Positions 59,683 through 64,000 of a DNA stretch of 64,000 nucleotides are shown here, piece by piece. The notes beneath the pieces are model-generated. The model was given only the letters and a program-made list of their open reading frames with translations, ran no database searches and was not told where the DNA came from. A program made the position numbers and the translations under genes. The stretch comes from Streptomyces olivochromogenes (GTDB lineage Bacteria; Actinomycetota; Actinomycetes; Streptomycetales; Streptomycetaceae), in NCBI RefSeq assembly GCF_001514115.1, contig NZ_KQ948461.1, positions 297,783 through 361,782 on the forward strand, in the 5' to 3' direction. Position 1 is the first letter of the stretch; every line of letters starts with the position of its first letter.

Positions 59683-60429
59683 ATGTCTGTGGAGCGCGAG
59701 GACAACCTCGACCTGCAACCCATTACCGCCCTGGTCACCGGGGCCACGTCCGGCATCGGCCGGGCGATCGCCAAGCGGCTCGCCGCCGACGGGATGTCAG
59801 TCGTCGTGACCGGCCGCAACGCCCGGCGCGGCGCCGAGACCGTCAACGAGATCACCGCGGCCGGCGGCCACGCCCGGTTCGTCGAGGCGGATCTCGAGGA
59901 TTCGGCCGGCATCGACCGGCTCGCCGCCGAGGCCGGTGAGATCGACGTCCTGGTCAACAACGCCGGGCACGCGGTCTGGGCACCGACCGAGGAGATGAAG
60001 GTCTCCGACTACGACGCGATGTTCGCCGGCAACGTCCGCGCGGCGTTCTTCCTTGTGGCGGCATTCGCCCCCGCGATGGCGGCGAGGGGATCGGGTAACG
60101 TGATCAATATAGGCAGCATGGCGGGCAGTCTCGGCCTGGCCACCGGTGCCGCGTACGGCGCGACCAAGGCCGCGCTGGCATCCTTGACGCAAGGCTGGAC
60201 GGCTGAGTACAGCGGCCGCGGCGTCCGCTTCAACACCGTTGCCCCCGGTCCCGTGTACACCCGGCCCGAGGCCCGCGACCTGTTCGACGCCCTCGGCGAG
60301 ACCACCGCGATGAAACGCGCGGCCGAGCCCGCCGAGGTCGCCGAGGTCGTCGCCTTCCTCGTCTCGCCGAAGGCCGGCTATGTCACCGGCGCGACCATCG
60401 CCGTCGACGGCGGCCGCACCGCCATCTGA
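59683..60429 (+). CDS. Short-chain dehydrogenase/reductase
   Basis: A 248-residue classical SDR with GGAAGG upstream. The cofactor motif is TGATSGIGRA; TGRNARRG after strand 2 suggests NADPH. NNAGHA, Ser in NIGSMAGS and YGATK complete the active site. It is first in a two-SDR operon controlled by the divergent tetR. The substrate is unknown. Confidence 0.92.
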   Translation: MSVEREDNLDLQPITALVTGATSGIGRAIAKRLAADGMSVVVTGRNARRGAETVNEITAAGGHARFVEADLEDSAGIDRLAAEAGEIDVLVNNAGHAVWAPTEEMKVSDYDAMFAGNVRAAFFLVAAFAPAMAARGSGNVINIGSMAGSLGLATGAAYGATKAALASLTQGWTAEYSGRGVRFNTVAPGPVYTRPEARDLFDALGETTAMKRAAEPAEVAEVVAFLVSPKAGYVTGATIAVDGGRTAI

Positions 60430-60498
60430 ACCCGCCCGCTCCTTATGCGGGGACCGGGCATCAGAGCTGATACGACGCACACATGAAAGGTCACCGCC

Positions 60499-61248
60499 AT
60501 GAACAGGCTGGACGGCAAGGTCGCCGTCGTCACCGGCGGCAGCAGCGGTATCGGATTTGCGACCGCGCAACAGTTCGTGGAGGAAGGTGCCTTCGTGTTC
60601 ATCACCGGACGGCGCCGGCCCGAACTGGACAAGGCGAAGGACGAGATCGGCAGGAACGTCACGACCGTCCAGGGTGACGTCAGCGTCTCCGCCGACCTCG
60701 ACCGGCTCTTCCGGACCGTCGCGGAGGACAAGGGGAAGATCGACGTCGTCGTCGCCAATTCGGGTCTGGTCGATCCGCAGGTGTTCGGCCGGATCACCGA
60801 AGCGAGCTTCGACCGCACCTTCAACGTCAATGCCCGTGGCACCCTCTTCACCGCCCAGAAGGCCTTGCCCTTGATGAACGACGGCGGTTCGGTCATCCTC
60901 GTCGGCTCGATCGCGGGCCGCATAGGCGTCGAGGGGTACACCACCTACAGCGCCACCAAAGCCGCCCTGCGTTCCTACGCCCGCACCTGGACCAAGGAGC
61001 TCAAGGGCCGCGGCATCCGGGTCAACGTCCTCAGTCCCGGCCCGATCGACACCCCGATCATGGACAGCCAGGCGGACTCCAAGGAAGGCGTCGAGGCGAT
61101 CAAGGAGGCCTTCGCATCCGTCATCCCGCTCGGACGCATGGGACGTCCCGAGGAAGTCGCCGCGGCCGCCGTCTTCCTCGCGTCCGACGAGAGCAGCTTC
61201 TGCGCAGGCATGGAACTGACCGTCGACGGCGGCATGGCACAAGTCTGA
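60499..61248 (+). CDS. Short-chain dehydrogenase/reductase
   Basis: A 249-residue SDR with AAAGGT upstream. The cofactor motif is TGGSSGIGFA and the catalytic residues are Ser in VGSIAGR and YSATK. The structural NNAG motif is changed to ANSG. It lies 69 bp after the first SDR in the same operon, so the pair may act in sequence or on related carbonyls. Confidence 0.92.
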   Translation: MNRLDGKVAVVTGGSSGIGFATAQQFVEEGAFVFITGRRRPELDKAKDEIGRNVTTVQGDVSVSADLDRLFRTVAEDKGKIDVVVANSGLVDPQVFGRITEASFDRTFNVNARGTLFTAQKALPLMNDGGSVILVGSIAGRIGVEGYTTYSATKAALRSYARTWTKELKGRGIRVNVLSPGPIDTPIMDSQADSKEGVEAIKEAFASVIPLGRMGRPEEVAAAAVFLASDESSFCAGMELTVDGGMAQV

Positions 61249-61298
61249 GGCGGGAGCCCGTCGAGCGGGGGCTCTCGACCCCGTCGCGTCGCGGCAGG

Positions 61299-61613
61299 TC
61301 AAGCGCCCCCCGACAGGCCGGCCCGGAGGGCGTCGAGCAACTGGTCCAAGTTCCCCAGCTGTTCGGCGCCCATCGGTCCGAAGACCTCCCGCAACACCTG
61401 TTCCCCCGCCGCGGTCCCCGCGGCGAGAGCCTTGGCGCCCTCCGGGGCGAGGCGCACCAGCCTGGAGCGCCCGTCATGAGGATCCGCGGTCCGCTCGACC
61501 AGTCCCTCCCGCTCCAGCGCCTCGACGGACTGGGTGACCGACCGCGGGGCCTGGCCGAGCTCCTGCGCCAGTACCGACTGACGTACGGCGCCCCGACGGC
61601 CGAGCACCTGCAA
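61299..61613 (-). pseudogene. MarR-family regulator lacking its N-terminal helices
   Basis: A 104-residue frame with only a TTG as possible start (61613) and a TGA in frame 13 codons upstream. It keeps the winged helix (RQSVLAQELGQAPRSVTQSV; RTADPHDGRSRLVRLAPEG) and the C-terminal helix. It lacks about 40 residues that form the N-terminal dimer helices. A dyad sits where the missing coding part would be. It is probably a truncated, non-functional gene, though a short DNA-binding form cannot be excluded. Confidence 0.55.
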
Positions 61614-61629
61614 GACCTTCGTACGGGCA

Positions 61630-61654
61630 GTTGATGCGATACCTCGACATCAAC
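61630..61654. promoter_or_regulatory. GTTGATG/CATCAAC inverted repeat
   Basis: GTTGATG (61630-61636) and CATCAAC (61648-61654) are spaced by 11 bp, between the truncated marR and the decayed SDR. The form suits a MarR-type site controlling both. Confidence 0.6.
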
Positions 61655-61671
61655 TCGAGGGGGAGAACCGC

Positions 61672-62405
61672 ATGGATCTGCGGCCCGTCATCGTCATGAC
61701 CGGCGCGACGAACGGCATGGGCCGGCTCGCCGCTCTGGACCTGGCCCGCCGCGGTGCCCGCCTCGGTGTCGTCGCACGCGGCCGACCGAAGGCCGTGCCT
61801 TCTCCCAGCGGGTCACTTCGGAGGGATACGCCGAGATGACCGCCGTGAACTACCTCGCGCCGTGGGTGCTCACCGACATCCTGCGGGGCAGGCTCACGGC
61901 GTCCGCGCCCGCCCGGATCGTCACGGTCGCCTCCCGGGCCTCGCTGCGGGCCGACACCATCGACCCGTTGCGGGACCTGACCGACACCGCGGACTTCACG
62001 CGCCTCGGGTCCAGCCCGCGGTACGGCCGGTCCAAGCTGATGGACATCATGTTCACCCAGGAACTCGGCCGCCGGCTCCAGGGCACGGGCGTCGCGGTCA
62101 CCTGCTGCTGTCCCGGCTTCAACGCCACCGGCCTGGGGCGCGAGCTCCCCCTCGCCGGTGCCCTGGAAAGGGTCCTCACCGCGCTGAGTATCGGCGACCC
62201 CCAGCACGGGGCCGACATCATCGTGAAGCTCGCGACCGACCCCGAGTTGGCCGACAGTACCGGTGGCTACTTCGCCGCCAGGACCGCAAAGCCCCTGCAG
62301 TGCCCCGAGATCGGGCGAGGCGAAGCGATTCAGCGTGCGCTGTGGGAGGCCACGGCAGAGCTGGTCAACGACGTCCACGACGCCCGGCGGCCGCGCAACG
62401 CCTGA
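61672..62405 (+). pseudogene. Decayed short-chain dehydrogenase
   Basis: The first frame (ATG 61672) reads MDLRPVIVMTGATNGMGRLA and ARRGARLGVVARGRPK, an SDR cofactor site. It then jumps to a second frame after losing about 50 residues that should include NNAG, and ends at a TGA at 61837. The rest continues in another frame: FSQRVTSEGYAEMTAVNYLA, RIVTVASRASLRADTID, RYGRSKLMDIMFTQELGRRL and so on to the stop at 62405. One deletion with a frameshift explains it. The 3' part from ATG 61836 could be translated but lacks the cofactor site. Confidence 0.75.
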
Positions 62406-62493
62406 ACGACACGGCCCGCCCCGCCCGACGGAAGTGCTCCAGCCGTCGCATGGCCATGCCCAGAAGATGTAGACACTGGCGACATTGTTGTCG

Positions 62494-62522
62494 TTGACAT
62501 CATTGTTTCCAGTGACTACATT
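62494..62522 (+). promoter_or_regulatory. Consensus-like sigma-70 promoter of the MBL gene
   Basis: TTGACA and TACATT are separated by 17 bp, an unusually good match for this genome type. The leader would be about 110 nt. Partial repeats around it (ACACTGG and CCAGTGA) may be an operator. Confidence 0.65.
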
Positions 62523-62639
62523 CAGGGTCGCAGATCCTGCGGAAACCCCGAGGGCTGTTCGTCGAGGCGGTAGGTCGACGGTGAACCTTCCGTCTCATCG
62601 CAGCCTCGGCCCACCCTGCTATCAGTACGGAGACCTCTC

Positions 62640-63806
62640 ATGCCTCTGCCGCGCCTCGGGCGGTTGCTTCGCCCCGCCGCCTTCGGTGGCATCCCCACCG
62701 GTGCACGACTGGAGCGTATGCAGGCATCTCCTCAGTACGCCGACGGCAGCTTCCGCAATCCGACGGTCACCCTGACCATGGCTTCCGGCTCCGCGCTCGA
62801 CTTGGCCCGGACGAACGTTCACCGGGCCGATCGCGTCCGGCGCAGGCCGGCCACGGCGATCCCCCTGCACCGACCGGCCCTCACGGGACCCGACGCGGCG
62901 CCGGATTCCGGTCTGCGACTGACCTGGACGGGGCACTCCACCGTTCTCACCGAGATCGACGGAGCAAGGGTGCTGTTCGACCCGGTATGGGGCGAGCGTT
63001 GTTCACCGGTGGGCTTCGCGGGACCCCGACGACTCCACCCGGTCCCGCTGCCCCTTGAGGACCTCGGCCCCGTGGACGTGGTGGTGATCTCCCACGACCA
63101 CTACGACCATCTGGACATGCCCACCATTCGCGCGCTCGTCGGCACGGGCGCCCGGTTCGCGGCCCCGTTGGGTGTGGGGGCGCATCTGGAGCGCTGGGGA
63201 GTCGCACCCGAACGGATCACGGAACTGGACTGGCACGAGTCGACACAGGTCGCAGGTCTGACACTGACTGCCGCACCCGCCCGGCACTTCTGCGGACGAG
63301 CCCTGCACCGCCGCACGCTCTGGGCGTCCTGGGTGGTGACCGGGCCCAGGCACCGGGTCTTCCACAGTGGGGATACGGGCTACTTTCCCGGCTTCGCCGA
63401 AATCGGGGCGGTACACGGTCCGTTCGACGCGGTGATGATGCAGATCGGCGCCTACAGCGACTTCTGGCCGGACATCCACATGACACCGGAGGAGGGTCTC
63501 CGCGCCCACCTCGACCTGGGCGGAGGCGAGCCGCACGGAGTGCTGCTGCCGATCCACTGGGGCACCTTCAACCTGGCCCCGCATCCGTGGGAGGAGCCCG
63601 CCGAGCGCACGTACGCGGCCGCTGCTGAAGCGGGTGCTCGGGTTGCCCTGCCCATACCGGGCCAACCCTTCGAACCGGGCGGCGAGTTGCCGCAAGCCCC
63701 GTGGTGGCGCACGGTGGCAGCGCCTGCGTCCGACGCGGCCTCAACCGTCTCCAAGGCCCGTCACCCGGCGGGCGCCCGCCCCGCTCCGGCCCAGCAGCAG
63801 CCGTAA
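62640..63806 (+). CDS. MBL-fold metal-dependent hydrolase (NAPE-PLD/UlaG-like)
   Basis: A 388-residue protein with GGAGA upstream of the ATG. TWTGHSTVLTEIDGARVLFD opens the metallo-beta-lactamase fold. The metal motif is SHDHYDHLD (151-159), with further ligands in RHFCGR, HSGDTGYFPGF and LLPIHWGTFN. These match the group of NAPE-phospholipase D-like and L-ascorbate-6-phosphate lactonase-like hydrolases. No clear signal peptide is seen. The Pro/Ala-rich C-terminus is extra. It has its own promoter and terminator. Confidence 0.9.
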   Translation: MPLPRLGRLLRPAAFGGIPTGARLERMQASPQYADGSFRNPTVTLTMASGSALDLARTNVHRADRVRRRPATAIPLHRPALTGPDAAPDSGLRLTWTGHSTVLTEIDGARVLFDPVWGERCSPVGFAGPRRLHPVPLPLEDLGPVDVVVISHDHYDHLDMPTIRALVGTGARFAAPLGVGAHLERWGVAPERITELDWHESTQVAGLTLTAAPARHFCGRALHRRTLWASWVVTGPRHRVFHSGDTGYFPGFAEIGAVHGPFDAVMMQIGAYSDFWPDIHMTPEEGLRAHLDLGGGEPHGVLLPIHWGTFNLAPHPWEEPAERTYAAAAEAGARVALPIPGQPFEPGGELPQAPWWRTVAAPASDAASTVSKARHPAGARPAPAQQQP

Positions 63807-63818
63807 CTCCGACGCACA

Positions 63819-63850
63819 ACAGGGCCGCGAGCGGTGTCTCGCGGCCCTGT
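63819..63850. terminator. Terminator of the MBL-fold hydrolase gene
   Basis: ACAGGGCCGCGAG and CTCGCGGCCCTGT form a 13-bp stem with a 6-nt loop, 12 bp after the stop. Confidence 0.85.
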
Positions 63851-64000
63851 GTCGACCTGGGTCGCGTGGGTGCTTGCGCGGAGAGTTCCGCGCGCTGTCG
63901 TGGACGGTCGCCGTGGTGGAGTCTCATGTTTTTGCGGGGGTGGGGTCGGGTTCGTTTGATGGTTGTGGTGCTCGGGTGGGTTGGCTATCGGTGGTGGGGG
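63851..64000. other. Window end with G/T-rich strand
   Basis: No gene is identified. From about 63930 the plus strand is strongly enriched in G and T and poor in C and A, unlike the rest of the window. It may be the edge of a gene or element that continues past the window. Confidence 0.4.

Noticed and set aside
1..64000. tRNA, rRNA, insertion sequences, prophage or integrase sites
   Set aside because: No matching structures, transposase motifs, terminal inverted repeats or integrase genes were recognised on either strand.

Overview
The window is high-GC actinobacterial DNA, most likely from a Streptomyces chromosome. The evidence is GTG and TTG starts, mostly TGA stops, leaderless-looking promoters, and families typical of that genus (DUF574 methyltransferase, ANTAR protein, SpoIIE-type phosphatases, long-form argininosuccinate synthase, many TetR and MarR regulators). 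I saw no rRNA, tRNA, CRISPR array, insertion sequence or phage module. About seven gene remnants and many small regulator-plus-reductase modules suggest an accessory, perhaps arm-like, region.

Layout. 0-3.4 kb: partial HEAT-repeat protein, a hypothetical protein and a secreted DUF3472-like protein. 3.5-9.4 kb: sugar or polyol catabolism (two TIM-barrel isomerases, a Gfo/Idh/MocA dehydrogenase, a lipoprotein binding protein) with a divergent LacI regulator; no permease or ATPase is present. 9.4-11.8 kb: an orphan LuxR regulator with a degenerate receiver, divergent from an apparently leaderless argG. 12-17.7 kb: zinc dehydrogenase, MFS pump with divergent TetR, NCS1 permease. 17.8-22.5 kb: RTX remnant, ABM monooxygenase, HTH regulator, ANTAR protein, DUF574 methyltransferase, GAF/PP2C phosphatase. 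22.5-29.8 kb: GH78 rhamnosidase, OafA-like acyltransferase, MFS transporter. 30-32.8 kb: SnoaL, NmrA, a decayed hydrolase and TetR in one operon. 32.6-37.4 kb: TetR, P450, 3Fe-4S ferredoxin, truncated ferredoxin reductase and MFS exporter, all on the minus strand. 38-48.8 kb: small proteins and repeated regulator/oxidoreductase modules.

48.8-56.5 kb is the most coherent pathway. An AraC regulator is followed by an operon encoding a single-chain fusion of maleylacetate reductase and hydroxyquinol 1,2-dioxygenase, an FAD aromatic hydroxylase, both subunits of 3-oxoadipate CoA-transferase, and a beta-ketoadipyl-CoA thiolase. Together they can hydroxylate a phenol such as resorcinol to hydroxyquinol, open the ring, reduce maleylacetate to 3-oxoadipate and split it to succinyl-CoA and acetyl-CoA. 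56.8-64 kb: SnoaL, TetR, Ohr, a TetR/SDR module with three operator copies, a truncated MarR, a decayed SDR and an MBL-fold hydrolase.

Starts were chosen by ribosome-binding-site position, in-frame upstream stops and family length. All functional calls come from reading motifs; no database search was run.
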